From: Chlorobiota bacterium
Lineage (GTDB): Bacteria > Bacteroidota > Chlorobiia > Chlorobiales > Chlorobiaceae
NCBI GenBank assembly: GCA_016866305.1
Contig: VGMX01000010.1
Coordinates: forward strand, 17,165 to 81,164
DNA length: 64,000 nucleotides
Direction of reading: 5' to 3'
The notes under the pieces were generated by a model. It was not told the DNA's origin. It saw only the letters and a list, made by a program, of their open reading frames with translations, and searched no databases. Shown here piece after piece: positions 9,633 through 21,023 of this stretch. Each line of letters begins with the position of its first letter. Positions within the stretch are counted from its first letter, which is position 1. The position numbers and the translations under genes were made by a program.

Positions 9633-10708
9633 CGGACATTTCCGCGCACATCTGCCGCCCGCTCCTGCTTGAACTCCACAACCATGCGGCTGACCTTTTC
9701 GATATCGATAAGAAAAGCGTCGTGGCCGTATGGTTCGTCAAGATAGATGACCCGTGATACCGGCAGGAGTCGTCCGAGCTCCTCCTGCTCCTCTTTCGGA
9801 TAGAGCACATCGCTCTTGATGGAGAGAATCTCCACCGGTATCGGCAGCGAACCGAGCACCTCCTCGTACACTCCCCTTCCCCGCGACAGGTCGTGCATAT
9901 CCATGGCTTTCGTCAGGGTCACGTAGGTGTTGGCGTCAAACCTGTCCACGAGTTTTCGTCCCTGATAGCGCAGATAGCTCTCGACGCTGAACAGACCGTC
10001 ATCCTGAACCTTCCGGCCGAAACGCGACTGGAAGTTTTCGAAACTGCGATAGCTGCACATGGCCATCATTCGCGCCGCAGCAAGACCTGAGGCAGGAGGC
10101 GCTTCAGGTTCGTACCAGCCCCCCTTCCAGTCACGATCGGCGTAGATTGCCTGGCGCTGCGCCTCGCTCTGGGCGATACACCAGGAGGAGTGACGTCCGG
10201 AAACACCCATCGGCATCATGGCCTGAACCATTCCGGGATACAGGAACCCCCACTCGAGCACCTGCATGCCCCCCAGCGATGCCCCCACGACAAGCCTCAG
10301 GCGCTCGATGCCGAGAGCATCAAGCAGCAGGCGCTGCACGTGCACCATGTCGCGAATGGTGACCAGCGGAAAATCGGGGCCGTAACGCATTCCCGTCAAG
10401 GGATTCCGCGACATGGGCCCGGTGGTGCCGTAGCAGCTCCCGAGCACATTGCTGCATATGATGAAGTCCTTCGACGGGTCGAACGCCCCGCCTTCTGCAA
10501 ACATGCCGTCCCACCAGGCATCGGCATCGGCAGACCCCGTCAGGGCATGGCAGATGACAATGACGTTGTTTTTCTCCCGGTCAAGTTTCCCCCATGTCCT
10601 GTAGGCGACGCGCAGTCCCGGCAAAACCGCTCCAAGCTCGGTTTCAAAAGGCTTTTCCGATTCAAAATAGTGTGTCTTCTCCGAAATGAACTCCCTGTAA
10701 TCCCTCAT
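9605..10708 (-). CDS. metX: Homoserine O-acetyltransferase
   Basis: A 367-residue alpha/beta-hydrolase-fold enzyme that acetylates L-homoserine from acetyl-CoA in methionine synthesis. The nucleophile elbow GASLGGMQ lies near residue 143, the CHALTGS oxyanion segment near 54, and the acid and His of the triad lie in the last third (KSDVLYP, GHDAFL). It follows metY by 5 bases on the same strand, and both lie downstream of a SAM-I riboswitch. The 3' end overlaps serS on the opposite strand. Some family members use succinyl-CoA, which sequence alone does not decide. Confidence 0.93.
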   Translation of the reverse strand: MRDYREFISEKTHYFESEKPFETELGAVLPGLRVAYRTWGKLDREKNNVIVICHALTGSADADAWWDGMFAEGGAFDPSKDFIICSNVLGSCYGTTGPMSRNPLTGMRYGPDFPLVTIRDMVHVQRLLLDALGIERLRLVVGASLGGMQVLEWGFLYPGMVQAMMPMGVSGRHSSWCIAQSEAQRQAIYADRDWKGGWYEPEAPPASGLAAARMMAMCSYRSFENFQSRFGRKVQDDGLFSVESYLRYQGRKLVDRFDANTYVTLTKAMDMHDLSRGRGVYEEVLGSLPIPVEILSIKSDVLYPKEEQEELGRLLPVSRVIYLDEPYGHDAFLIDIEKVSRMVVEFKQERAADVRGNVRQPMTSKPV

Positions 10709-10713
10709 CTGTA

Positions 10714-12232
<1,519 letters not shown>

Positions 12233-12332
12233 GCGTTAAATGCTACAAAGAACATTTCATATAATTGCAATCAATCTACAACAGCAATCGTTATTTTACA
12301 AATTCCTTCACGAAAGGAAATCTTCCGAACCC

Positions 12333-13673
12333 ATGCCCATGACATCACGAGAAGTTGCGCTGAAAGTCCTGCAATGCGTCGAGCAGGAAGAAAAAAAATC
12401 AGGAACCGTCCTGCACGATTTCCTTGAGGGATCATCGCTCGGCCGCAGCGACCGGGCTCTGGTTACGGAGCTCGTCAACGGCGTGCTTCGCAGGCGCCTG
12501 ACGCTCGATGCCATCATCGGCAGGTTCTATCACCACCGATACGAGAAAGCCGCGACAGTCCTGAAAAATATCCTCCGGATCGGGGCCTATCAACTGGTTT
12601 TTCTCGACCGCATACCCGGATGGGCCGCCGTCAGCGAGTCGGTCTCGCTTGCCCGGAAATACAAGGGTGAACACATGGCAAGGCTCGTCAACGCAGTGCT
12701 GAGAAACATCACGCCGGAGAGCATACTGCCGGAAAACCTGCCGGCCGGGACCGGCGACCTCCGCAAGCTTGCCTTCACGGCATCCCATCCCGAATGGCTT
12801 ATCGAGCGATGGACTACCCGGTACGGAAAGGAAAAAACCGCCGCCATACTCGACTACGACAACCGTACCCCGCTGACGGGGTTCCGGATCAACCCGCTGA
12901 AAACCTCTCCGGAGAATTTTCTGGCGTCCCACTCGTCCCGGGAAAGTCCCCTTACGCCCTGCAGTCTCGGCATGTTCTTTCTCTCTGCGGATTTTCCGCT
13001 CTTCGAGGCATCGATCGCAAAAGGTCTGCTGACTGTCCAGAACCCCACCCAGGGGCTTGCCTGCCTGCTCTGCAACCCGTCACCGGGCAGCACGGTACTC
13101 GACCTCTGTGCAGCTCCCGGTGGCAAATCCACCTTTCTTGGCGAGATCATGCAGAACCGGGGCGAAATAACCGCCGTAGACCTGTACAGCCGGAAGCTGG
13201 AGAAACTTTCCGCGCACGCAAGGGAACTCGGCATCACCATCATCAACACTGCTGCTGCGGACGCGAGGTCGTTCTTGCCGGAAAAAGAGCCCGGCTTCAT
13301 TCTGCTCGATGCGCCATGCACCGGAAGCGGTGTGCTTGCAAGGCGCGCGGAACTGCGCTGGAAGATCAGCCCGTCACGCATTTCGGAGCTCGGCCTGCTG
13401 CAGTCGGAACTGCTCGACCATGCAGCCTCGCTGCTTGGAACCAACGGCATTCTCGTCTACGCGACGTGCTCCATCGAACCGGAGGAAAACGAGTGGCAGA
13501 TCGAAGCGTTTCTTGCGCGGCATCCGGAATTCAGCCGCGACGGTTCGGCCGGTTCACTGCCCGAGCCGTTCGCATCAAAAAATGCCCTGAATGGCCGTAT
13601 CCTCACCCTGCCTGGCGAACTGCCCGGCTTCGACGGGGGATTCGCCCAGCGGCTGAAAAAAAACGCCCCCTGA
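12333..13673 (+). CDS. rsmB: 16S rRNA (cytosine-5) methyltransferase RsmB
   Basis: A 446-residue protein. The N-terminal NusB-like domain (residues 1-130, SDRALVTELVNGVLRRR) precedes a Rossmann methyltransferase domain with the SAM motif LDLCAAPGGKST near residue 258 and the catalytic motifs DAPCTGSG (near 327) and YATCSIEPEENE (near 377) of m5C enzymes. It methylates a cytosine in 16S rRNA. The frame is open upstream to 12240; ATG 12333 is chosen because family similarity begins there. xerD starts 2 bases after the stop. Confidence 0.9.
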   Translation: MPMTSREVALKVLQCVEQEEKKSGTVLHDFLEGSSLGRSDRALVTELVNGVLRRRLTLDAIIGRFYHHRYEKAATVLKNILRIGAYQLVFLDRIPGWAAVSESVSLARKYKGEHMARLVNAVLRNITPESILPENLPAGTGDLRKLAFTASHPEWLIERWTTRYGKEKTAAILDYDNRTPLTGFRINPLKTSPENFLASHSSRESPLTPCSLGMFFLSADFPLFEASIAKGLLTVQNPTQGLACLLCNPSPGSTVLDLCAAPGGKSTFLGEIMQNRGEITAVDLYSRKLEKLSAHARELGITIINTAAADARSFLPEKEPGFILLDAPCTGSGVLARRAELRWKISPSRISELGLLQSELLDHAASLLGTNGILVYATCSIEPEENEWQIEAFLARHPEFSRDGSAGSLPEPFASKNALNGRILTLPGELPGFDGGFAQRLKKNAP

Positions 13674-13675
13674 CC

Positions 13676-14590
13676 ATGCACGATCTCGAAGAACCATACC
13701 GCACCATCCTGGAAAGCTTCCTCAACCACCTTTCCGTAGAACGGAACTTTTCAATACACACGCGCCTGTCCTACCGGAACGATCTCGGCAGATACCTGCT
13801 CTTCATGCAGGATACCCCGAAAAGGCTCGAAGAGATCGAAGCTGCCGATATCCGCCGGTTCGTATCGGCACTGCATGAAACCGGTCTCGAGGCGAGCACC
13901 CTTGCCCGCAACATATCGGCCATTCGCTCCCTGCACAAATTCCTGCTGGCCGAACGCATGCTCGAAACCAATCCAGCTGAAACCATCCAGCAGCCGAAAC
14001 AGGCAAAAAATCTCCCGAACGTGCTCGGCGTGGAGGAGGTGATGCGGCTGCTTGACGCCCCCCTGAAAAAACAGCCGCAGGGAAAATTCATGCTGCGCGA
14101 CAAGGCAATCCTCGAATTCCTTTATGCAGCCGGGGTCAGGGTGAGCGAACTGGTCAACCTGCAGCAGCAGAACCTGTTCTTCGATGCAGGATTCGTGAGA
14201 ATCTTCGGCAAGGGTTCAAAGGAACGGCTGGTGCCTGTCGGCCAGTCGGCTATGGCGTGGATCACGCGCTACAGGAACGAACTTCGCATCGGACTGCTCT
14301 CGAAAGAGTCGCACGATACCCTGTTCCTCAATGCAAGGGGAAAAAAACTGTCGAGAATGGCCGTCTATCTCATGGTTCGGGAATATGCCATGCTTGCGGG
14401 AATCAACCGGGAGATCAGCCCGCACACACTCCGCCACACCTTCGCCACCCATCTGCTCGAAGGCGGAGCCGACCTGCGGGCCGTTCAGGAGATGCTGGGA
14501 CACAGTTCCATTCTCGCAACCCAGATCTACACCCACATCGACCGCACCTTCATCCGAGAGGTGCACAAAACCTTCCATCCGAGAGGATAA
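13676..14590 (+). CDS. xerD: Tyrosine recombinase XerD
   Basis: A 304-residue integrase-family recombinase that resolves chromosome dimers with XerC. The N-terminal SAM-like core-binding domain covers about residues 10-95. Catalytic residues are Arg in AAGVRVSEL, Lys in GKGSKERLVP, HTLRHTFATH, LGHSSILATQ and the Tyr in IYTHID. The C-terminal EVHKTFHP resembles XerD rather than XerC. Coupled closely to rsmB. The partner XerC candidate is at 57719-58726. Confidence 0.9.
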   Translation: MHDLEEPYRTILESFLNHLSVERNFSIHTRLSYRNDLGRYLLFMQDTPKRLEEIEAADIRRFVSALHETGLEASTLARNISAIRSLHKFLLAERMLETNPAETIQQPKQAKNLPNVLGVEEVMRLLDAPLKKQPQGKFMLRDKAILEFLYAAGVRVSELVNLQQQNLFFDAGFVRIFGKGSKERLVPVGQSAMAWITRYRNELRIGLLSKESHDTLFLNARGKKLSRMAVYLMVREYAMLAGINREISPHTLRHTFATHLLEGGADLRAVQEMLGHSSILATQIYTHIDRTFIREVHKTFHPRG

Positions 14591-14598
14591 CGGGAAAA

Positions 14599-15120
14599 CT
14601 ACCGCGCCTCATGCCCGACGAGCCATTCCGATGCTCGCTGGCATCCAAGACTTTCGGCTTTCTGCATATCGACGATGGCTCCTGCAGGATCGTTCAGGGC
14701 ATACTTCAACTCTCCACGGGCATACCAGGCCTTTTCGTAGCCGGAGCGGATATCGATCGCCCGGTCAAAATCGGCAAGCGCCCGGGAATAATCCTTCAGG
14801 ATCGCATAGGCTTCCCCGCGACGAAAAAACGCACGGGCGCAATTCTTTTTCAGTTCGATGGCCCGTGTAAAGTCAGCTATCGCCTCCGTGTATTTTTCCT
14901 GCTCGAAAAACGCCCTGCCTCTGGCATAATATGCCTGCTGATACCCTTCATCACCGGCGATGGCCTGATTGAACTCGGCAACCGCTTCAATGAAAAGACC
15001 TTTCAGAAAATAGGCCTCACCACGCTTGAGCAGATCTTTCGGAGACTCGGCTTCAACTGTGTCAGAAAAAAAAAGAACACAGCAGAGCAGCAGAAATGCC
15101 GGAAAACGGAACACACTCAT
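14599..15120 (-). CDS. Secreted tetratricopeptide repeat protein
   Basis: A 173-residue protein with a hydrophobic N-terminal signal (about residues 3-20) that may end in a lipobox-like or type I site, followed by four TPR units of 34 residues (AEFNQAIAGDEGYQQAYYARG, ADFTRAIELKKNC, ADFDRAIDIRSGY and a last partial one). TPR arrays bind protein partners; none can be named from context. It converges with xerD, 8 bases from its stop. Confidence 0.8.
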   Translation of the reverse strand: MSVFRFPAFLLLCCVLFFSDTVEAESPKDLLKRGEAYFLKGLFIEAVAEFNQAIAGDEGYQQAYYARGRAFFEQEKYTEAIADFTRAIELKKNCARAFFRRGEAYAILKDYSRALADFDRAIDIRSGYEKAWYARGELKYALNDPAGAIVDMQKAESLGCQRASEWLVGHEAR

Positions 15121-15199
15121 GAGACATCCGGTTTGTGAGTAAGTAAAATGGCTGATCGGCCTTCCGCCGATTTTTTGTATATTTCAATTGCAACCATGA

Positions 15200-15275
15200 G
15201 AATGCGTAGCTCAGCCGGTAGAGCATCTGCCTTTTAAGCAGAGGGTCGCAGGTTCGAGTCCTGCCGCATTCACCA
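15200..15275 (+). tRNA. tRNA-Lys (anticodon TTT)
   Basis: A complete cloverleaf: acceptor GAATGCG pairs with CGCATTC, the D arm has AGCTCAGCCGGTAGAGC, the anticodon arm CTGCC-TTTTAAG-GCAG shape carries TTT, and the T arm has the GGTTCGAGTCC loop. The CCA end is encoded. Its last bases overlap the stop codon of the convergent DUF2721 gene. Confidence 0.97.
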
Positions 15276-15788
15276 TATCCCCTCTGCCGGCATTTTCGTT
15301 TCCATGATCACCCGCTTCCGGTTGTGGCTCTCCCGCTCGATCTTCAGAGCCGCAAGGGTCAGATTCACATCAAACAGGAAAAACACGAGCGAAAAGGAAA
15401 GGCAGAGCATGCTTGCGATAAAAATACCCGACATGATCAGTGGAATATCCAGACTGACCAGCACCGAAAGAAACAGCAGAATGATCAGCATCGAAGCGCC
15501 GAGACAAGTCAGACAGGCCAGCAGGATCGCCACCCTGATATAACGCGCCCGCTTCCAGAGAATGTCCACCTCCCTGTTGATTCTCAGCACATAGGATTCC
15601 TTCTGCAACTCCAGATTGTCAAGCAGTGCCCGCGAACGGTCGATAATGCGCCCCAGACGGTTGGTCATGGTCAGAAGCAGCAATCCGAGACCTGAAATCA
15701 GGATCATCGGCCCGATGGCTGTCTGCAGGACCGGCACAAGTTCCTTTACTGTTGTAATGGTCATAAGTTCATTCATTAAAAACGTCAT
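15270..15788 (-). CDS. DUF2721 membrane protein
   Basis: A 172-residue membrane protein with an N-terminal helix (about residues 25-42), a charged central part containing TNRLGRIIDRSRAL, and two further helices (about 85-110 and 120-145). This is the pattern of the uncharacterised DUF2721 family. Function unknown. The stop codon lies within the 3' end of tRNA-Lys on the other strand. An alternative start is the Met at residue 5. Confidence 0.8.
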   Translation of the reverse strand: MTFLMNELMTITTVKELVPVLQTAIGPMILISGLGLLLLTMTNRLGRIIDRSRALLDNLELQKESYVLRINREVDILWKRARYIRVAILLACLTCLGASMLIILLFLSVLVSLDIPLIMSGIFIASMLCLSFSLVFFLFDVNLTLAALKIERESHNRKRVIMETKMPAEGIW

Positions 15789-15847
15789 CCCCTTTCCGGA
15801 TACTCCTCATCAAGCGCAGGAGAGAGAACACTTCCCGGAACAGAATC

Positions 15848-17239
15848 CTACAAAAGTCTCACAACATCTCCCGGTACAGGAATAACGGCCTTCATCCCCA
15901 GCTCCTGCTCGATGGAGCTCCTGAAAACATCCTTGACGGCTGCATCGCCGTGCACGACATAGATGTCGGGACTGTTCCCGAAACCGCCCAGCCACCTGAG
16001 CAGATCATCACGATCGCCATGGGCGGAAAGGCCGCCGATGGTATGAACAGTCGCCGCGACAGGATAGAGCCTGCCATGAATGGAGACCTGTCTGTCTCCG
16101 TTGACAAGCTGCCTCCCGAGCGTTCCCGGAGCCTGGAAACCGGTAATGATAATCCGGCATTCCGGCCGGTGAATATTGTGCTTGAAATGGTGCAGTATCC
16201 TTCCTCCGTTGCACATCCCGCTTCCGGCGATGATGATGGCGCCCTGACGGATGTCGTTGATCCTGCGTGAAGCTTCTACCCGATCGGTGAAATGCAGGTT
16301 GTCGAGCGGAGGCAGCAGGGCCGGGTTGTTGCGCATGGCGAGCGCCTCCTCGTCAAGCAGCCTGGGGTAGTCCCAGTATATCCTGCCGGCATCGATGGCC
16401 ATTGGACTGTCGAGATAGACCTGCCACTTTTCAAGTTCCCACTCCCTATAGTACGTGGCGAAAAGATAGAGCAGCTCCTGACTCCGTCCGATGGAAAAAG
16501 CGGGTATGAGAATGTTGCCGCACTCCCGGCACGCCGTCCGGAAAATGTCGCCGAGTTCCGCCACGGTATCCTCGAACCCGCGGTGCAGCCGGTCGCCATA
16601 GGTGCTTTCCACCAGGACCATATCGGCCTTTTCAGGAGTTTCCGGATCCCTGAGAATCGGGCTGTCATACTGACCGAGATCGCCGCTGAACACCAGCGTC
16701 CGTTCCACGCCGTTTTCCGTTAGCACGAGTTCTACAACTGCCGAACCGAGTATATGGCCGGCATCGAGAAATCGCAGTCTGACACCCGGCAGAATCTCCT
16801 TCGACTCATGGTACTCCATGCCTCTCATGCGCCCGATCGCCCTCAGTGCATCCTCCCTAGTGTAGAGCGGCTCTGCGTGCCGGTCGCGCCGGTCGGCTGG
16901 ATGGCGGCGGCGGAAATCCGCATCACGCTCGGCAAGCGATGCCGAGTCGAGCAACAGCACCCTCGACAAATCGATGGTTGCATGCTGGGCATGAACCGGC
17001 CCCCTGAATCCCCGGTTCAGGAGCAGCGGAAGCCTGCCCGAATGGTCGATATGACCGTGACTCAGCACCACGGCATCCACCTCCGAAGGTTCGACGGGAA
17101 ACGGATCGCGGTTGAGCGCTTCCTCTTCTGCGGAACCCTGGATCAGGCCGCAGTCGAGCAGGAGGGTGCGTCCTCCGGTTCGCACAATATGGCAGGTACC
17201 GGTAACCCTGCCGGCAGCACCGAAAAACTGAAGCTCCAT
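15848..17239 (-). CDS. Beta-CASP metallo-beta-lactamase-fold RNA nuclease
   Basis: A 463-residue protein with the metallo-beta-lactamase motif HGHIDH at residues 61-66 and a beta-CASP region in the second half (FSIGRSQELLYL, IIIAGSGMCNGGRI, VHTIGGLSAHGDRDDLLRW). Such proteins cleave RNA and resemble bacterial homologues of CPSF-73. The frame is open upstream to 17425, but ATG 17239 follows a good AGGAGG site and starts at the family's usual MELQFFGAAG. Substrate unknown. Confidence 0.88.
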   Translation of the reverse strand: MELQFFGAAGRVTGTCHIVRTGGRTLLLDCGLIQGSAEEEALNRDPFPVEPSEVDAVVLSHGHIDHSGRLPLLLNRGFRGPVHAQHATIDLSRVLLLDSASLAERDADFRRRHPADRRDRHAEPLYTREDALRAIGRMRGMEYHESKEILPGVRLRFLDAGHILGSAVVELVLTENGVERTLVFSGDLGQYDSPILRDPETPEKADMVLVESTYGDRLHRGFEDTVAELGDIFRTACRECGNILIPAFSIGRSQELLYLFATYYREWELEKWQVYLDSPMAIDAGRIYWDYPRLLDEEALAMRNNPALLPPLDNLHFTDRVEASRRINDIRQGAIIIAGSGMCNGGRILHHFKHNIHRPECRIIITGFQAPGTLGRQLVNGDRQVSIHGRLYPVAATVHTIGGLSAHGDRDDLLRWLGGFGNSPDIYVVHGDAAVKDVFRSSIEQELGMKAVIPVPGDVVRLL

Positions 17240-17527
17240 AACTCCTCCTTTGCAACAAGACCATTCAGGAAACCGACTCCCGGCGAGCGTCGCAGCCAAC
17301 AGGCAACACTCCCTGAAAAAAAGATACGTATCGGCAGTCGTAAACCGACAGTTTTTCTTCATCCGGAATGGATGAAACACAGGAGACTTTCCCGGATGAA
17401 ACGCGCCGCAACACCGGGAACTCATAGGGTGAATACGAAATTTTCATACCCGAACGCACCCGTTGCGTACAAACGATTTATTGTTTACACTACGGACGGT
17501 TTTTTTCGAGAAACAACAGCAAGGATC

Positions 17528-19267
17528 ATGAACATCGACCGGCGCCTGACAGAACTGATCAAGCCTCACAGGGCGCCGTTTTTTCAATCCCTGCTTGCCG
17601 GAACCCTCTCATCCTTCATGCTTGTCGGCCAGGCAGCCCTGCTCAGCCGGATTATCGACGGCGCTTTTGTCAAAAAAAGCGCTCCCGGTGCACTGAGCGC
17701 TCCGCTGCTGTTTTTCGCCCTTTTCAGCCTGCTTCGCATGCTTTTCTCCTGGCTCGCGCAAAACCGGGCCAAAGAGGGCACGGTACGGATCAAGCAGGAG
17801 CTTTTCACCCGCCTTTGTGCCGGTACCGGATCGCTCGGACCGCAGTTCGCCGGTTCCGTGCGGAGCGGAAGCCTTTCCACCACCCTGACAAAAGGGGTAG
17901 AAGCGTTGGACCAGTACTTCAGCCAGTACATGCCACAACTCTATTTCGCGCTCGCCACCCCGCTGCTCATCCTTGCAGCCGTCATGACCGCTGATCCGGT
18001 TTCCGCCCTGACCCTGCTCCTCTCTGCTCCGCTCATTCCGCTCTTCATGGTGCTGATAGGCAAATCCGCCGGGGCAATGACCGACCGGCAATGGAATACC
18101 ATGAGCCGGATGAGCGGCTACTTCCTTGACATGCTGCAGGGTCTGACCACCCTGAAGCTCTTCGCGCGAAGCAGGGAGCAGCGCCGAGCTATCGAGGAGG
18201 CCGGCGAGTCGTTCCGGCACGCCACCATGCAGGTGCTGAAAATCGCCTTTCTTTCGTCGCTTGCCCTCGAACTGACCGGCACCATCGGTATGGCCGTCAT
18301 TGCCGTGGGTATAGGCATGCGCCTCCTTGAAGGGCAACTCGCGTTCCAGGCCGCGCTGTTCGTACTGCTGCTCACTCCGGACTTCTACCTTCCGCTGCGC
18401 CAGCTCGGCCTGAAGTTCCATGCAGGCAAAGAGGGCGTGAGCGCGTCGAAAGAGATCTTTGCCCTGCTCGACAGGGTCTCAGGGCTGCCGCCCAGCGGAT
18501 CGAACGAACTGCCTGAACAGCTGCTTCGGAACCATGACATTGTCTTCGACAAGGTCTCGTACACCTATCCGGGAGCTGCCGCACCTGCCCTGAAACAACT
18601 CACCTGCACCTTTCCCGCAGGCAGGACCACCGCGATAACCGGCCCGAGCGGAGCGGGAAAAAGCACCATGGCCAGCCTGCTCCTGCGCTTCATGGAACCC
18701 TCGGAAGGCTCCGTGAAGATTGCCGGAAACCCGATCGATACCCTCTCAGGAAACAGCTGGCTGCAACACCTGTCCTGGGTACCCCAGCAGCCGTTTCTTT
18801 TTAACGGCTCCATCAGGGAAAACTTGCGGCTCGCCAAACCTGGCGCCGGTGAAGATGAACTGAACGAGGCGATCTCCATGGCCGGGCTCGGCGATCTGGT
18901 GCAAGGCATGCCGGAAGGCCTCGATACAAAAATCGGTGAACAGGGCACCCGACTCAGCGGCGGCGAGGCACAGCGGATCGCACTTGCACGGGCATTCCTG
19001 AAAAACGCTCCGGTGCTGGTGCTCGACGAACCCACCTCGAATACCGATCCCCTGCTTGAACGATCCCTGCGCGCCGCCATGAAAACACTCATGCGCGGCC
19101 GGACCGTCATCATCATCGCGCACCGGCAGGAAACCGTCCGTGATGCCGACTCGATCATCGTGCTGCAGAATGGTTCGATCGCGCAGTCCGGTTCCCATGT
19201 GGAGCTTGCCGGCGCGAAAGGGTACTACGCCGCGCTGCACCGGCAGCTTCCGGAGGATGCCGCATGA
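17528..19267 (+). CDS. cydD: Thiol exporter ABC subunit CydD
   Basis: A 579-residue ABC exporter half: a six-helix membrane domain (about residues 15-320) and an ATPase domain with Walker A GPSGAGKST (near 374), signature LSGGEAQR and Walker B VLVLDEPTS. CydDC exports cysteine and glutathione to the periplasm and is needed for cytochrome bd assembly in E. coli. ATG 17528 is chosen because the membrane domain begins directly after it; the frame extends far upstream through unrelated sequence. It overlaps cydC by 4 bases. No cydAB genes are in the window. Confidence 0.87.
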   Translation: MNIDRRLTELIKPHRAPFFQSLLAGTLSSFMLVGQAALLSRIIDGAFVKKSAPGALSAPLLFFALFSLLRMLFSWLAQNRAKEGTVRIKQELFTRLCAGTGSLGPQFAGSVRSGSLSTTLTKGVEALDQYFSQYMPQLYFALATPLLILAAVMTADPVSALTLLLSAPLIPLFMVLIGKSAGAMTDRQWNTMSRMSGYFLDMLQGLTTLKLFARSREQRRAIEEAGESFRHATMQVLKIAFLSSLALELTGTIGMAVIAVGIGMRLLEGQLAFQAALFVLLLTPDFYLPLRQLGLKFHAGKEGVSASKEIFALLDRVSGLPPSGSNELPEQLLRNHDIVFDKVSYTYPGAAAPALKQLTCTFPAGRTTAITGPSGAGKSTMASLLLRFMEPSEGSVKIAGNPIDTLSGNSWLQHLSWVPQQPFLFNGSIRENLRLAKPGAGEDELNEAISMAGLGDLVQGMPEGLDTKIGEQGTRLSGGEAQRIALARAFLKNAPVLVLDEPTSNTDPLLERSLRAAMKTLMRGRTVIIIAHRQETVRDADSIIVLQNGSIAQSGSHVELAGAKGYYAALHRQLPEDAA

Positions 19268-20991
19268 AAACGTTCCTGCGTCTTGCCGGCCTTATACGTC
19301 CCTTCTTCTGGTGGATGCTGCTCGCCTCCATCGCCGGATTCGCGGCGACCGGCAGCGGCATCGGACTGCTCGTCACATCGGCTTTCATTATCGCCAAAGC
19401 CGCGCTTCAGCCACCGATGGCCGCGCTTCAAATCGGCATCGCGGGAATCCGGTTCTTCGGCATCGCCCGTGGTGTCCTGCGCTACGCTGAACGGCTGATT
19501 TCGCACAACACCACCTTTCGCATCCTTGCGCGCCTGCGTCTGTGGTTTTACGACGCCGTGGAACCTCTCGCGCCGGCACGGCTGCTCTCTTTCAGAAGCG
19601 GCGACCTCCTGCAGCGCATCGTGGACGACATCCAGAGCCTCGAGAACATCTACGTACGGGTGCTCGCGCCTCCAATAACGGCGTTCATGACCGCCATCCT
19701 CGTATGGGCGCTCATCGGCGTCTGGTCGCCTGCAGCCGCACTGGTGACCCTTGCGTTCCATCTTGCCGCCGGCATCGGCCTGCCGATGCTCACCGCACGA
19801 CTCGGCCGGGGAATAAACGTCTCCATCATGAAACTCCGCGCACTGCAGCAGGTGCAGATGGTGGATTTCACACAAGGGATCGGCGAACTGACGGTATACG
19901 GTCAGCTCGAAGGGTACCGTGCAGGGATGCAGGCAAACGAGGAGGAAATCCTCAGGTTGCAGAAAAAAAGCTCCTGGATAGAGGGAATGCAGGAATCGAT
20001 GACCGGCATCTGCATGAACGGCGCCGTGCTCGGTGTGCTGCTCGTGCTGCTGCCCGAGGTGCCCGAAGGGAAGCTGAGCGGCATCACGCTTGCAGTGATC
20101 ATGCTGGCCGTCATGGCCTCATTCGAGGCGTTCGCACCGCTATCGGCAGCAGCAGGCCGTCTCGAAGCCGACATCCATGCTGGAGACCGGCTCTTCGAGA
20201 TCATTGACGCGAAACCCGAAGTCACGGCTCCGGCAAAACCCCTTCCTTTCCCGGAAAATCACGCCATTTGTCTGAGGAACCTCAGCTTCAGCTACCCGGG
20301 CAGCACCGAAAAAACTCTCGACGGCGTCACGATCGATATTCCGAAAGGAAAACATGTGGCCATTGTCGGACCGAGCGGCGGAGGCAAATCAACCGTCACT
20401 TCGCTCCTCATGCGATTCTGGAACACCGCTCCCGGAGAACTCTCGATCGGGGAGACCGACATCAGCGCATTCGATCCCGAGGAGTTGCGACGGAACATGT
20501 CGCTCGTCTCGCAGCGCACCTATCTGTTCGGCGAGACCGTCCGTGAAAACCTGCTGCTCGCAAAACCCGACGCGTGCGAACAGGATCTCGTTTCGGCTCT
20601 CGGATCGGCCGGCATCGGCCACTTCACGAAACGACTTGACAACTGGGTCGGACAGCACGGCATGCAGCTCAGCGGAGGTGAAAGGCAGCGCATCGCCATC
20701 GCCCGCATGATCCTGCAGGACGCCCCTGTGGTGATTCTCGACGAAGCCACCGCGAGCCTCGACATGCCAACCGAACGAGCCGTCAGCAGAACCATCGACG
20801 CCCTGACAGCCGGAAAAACCTTGCTCACCATCACCCACCGCCTGCATGGCATGGAACGATTCGACCGAATCTATGTGCTTGACAAGGGCAGGGTTGTCGA
20901 AGAGGGCTCACATGAAGAACTCATACAGGAAAAGGGTCTCTATCAAGCCATGTGGAGTCTTCAGCATATGAGTGCTGCTCCGTCATCGTAA
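19264..20991 (+). CDS. cydC: Thiol exporter ABC subunit CydC
   Basis: A 575-residue ABC exporter half with an N-terminal membrane domain (residues 10-310) and an ATPase domain: Walker A GPSGGGKST near 370, signature LSGGERQR and Walker B VVILDEATASLD. The initial LIRPFFWWMLLASIAGF and the QVQMVDFTQGIGEL segment are typical for CydC. It pairs with cydD, with which it overlaps by 4 bases. Confidence 0.87.
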   Translation: MKTFLRLAGLIRPFFWWMLLASIAGFAATGSGIGLLVTSAFIIAKAALQPPMAALQIGIAGIRFFGIARGVLRYAERLISHNTTFRILARLRLWFYDAVEPLAPARLLSFRSGDLLQRIVDDIQSLENIYVRVLAPPITAFMTAILVWALIGVWSPAAALVTLAFHLAAGIGLPMLTARLGRGINVSIMKLRALQQVQMVDFTQGIGELTVYGQLEGYRAGMQANEEEILRLQKKSSWIEGMQESMTGICMNGAVLGVLLVLLPEVPEGKLSGITLAVIMLAVMASFEAFAPLSAAAGRLEADIHAGDRLFEIIDAKPEVTAPAKPLPFPENHAICLRNLSFSYPGSTEKTLDGVTIDIPKGKHVAIVGPSGGGKSTVTSLLMRFWNTAPGELSIGETDISAFDPEELRRNMSLVSQRTYLFGETVRENLLLAKPDACEQDLVSALGSAGIGHFTKRLDNWVGQHGMQLSGGERQRIAIARMILQDAPVVILDEATASLDMPTERAVSRTIDALTAGKTLLTITHRLHGMERFDRIYVLDKGRVVEEGSHEELIQEKGLYQAMWSLQHMSAAPSS

Positions 20992-21023
20992 TCGATCCGG
21001 ATGATCTCACGCATAAAGCCGCA

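Noticed and set aside
12794..13675. Long upstream extension of the xerD frame
   Set aside because: It overlies rsmB in another frame and is a high-GC shadow; xerD similarity starts at 13676.
16754..17527. Long upstream extension of the cydD frame
   Set aside because: It runs antisense to the beta-CASP nuclease gene and has no ABC transporter similarity; the family start is at 17528.
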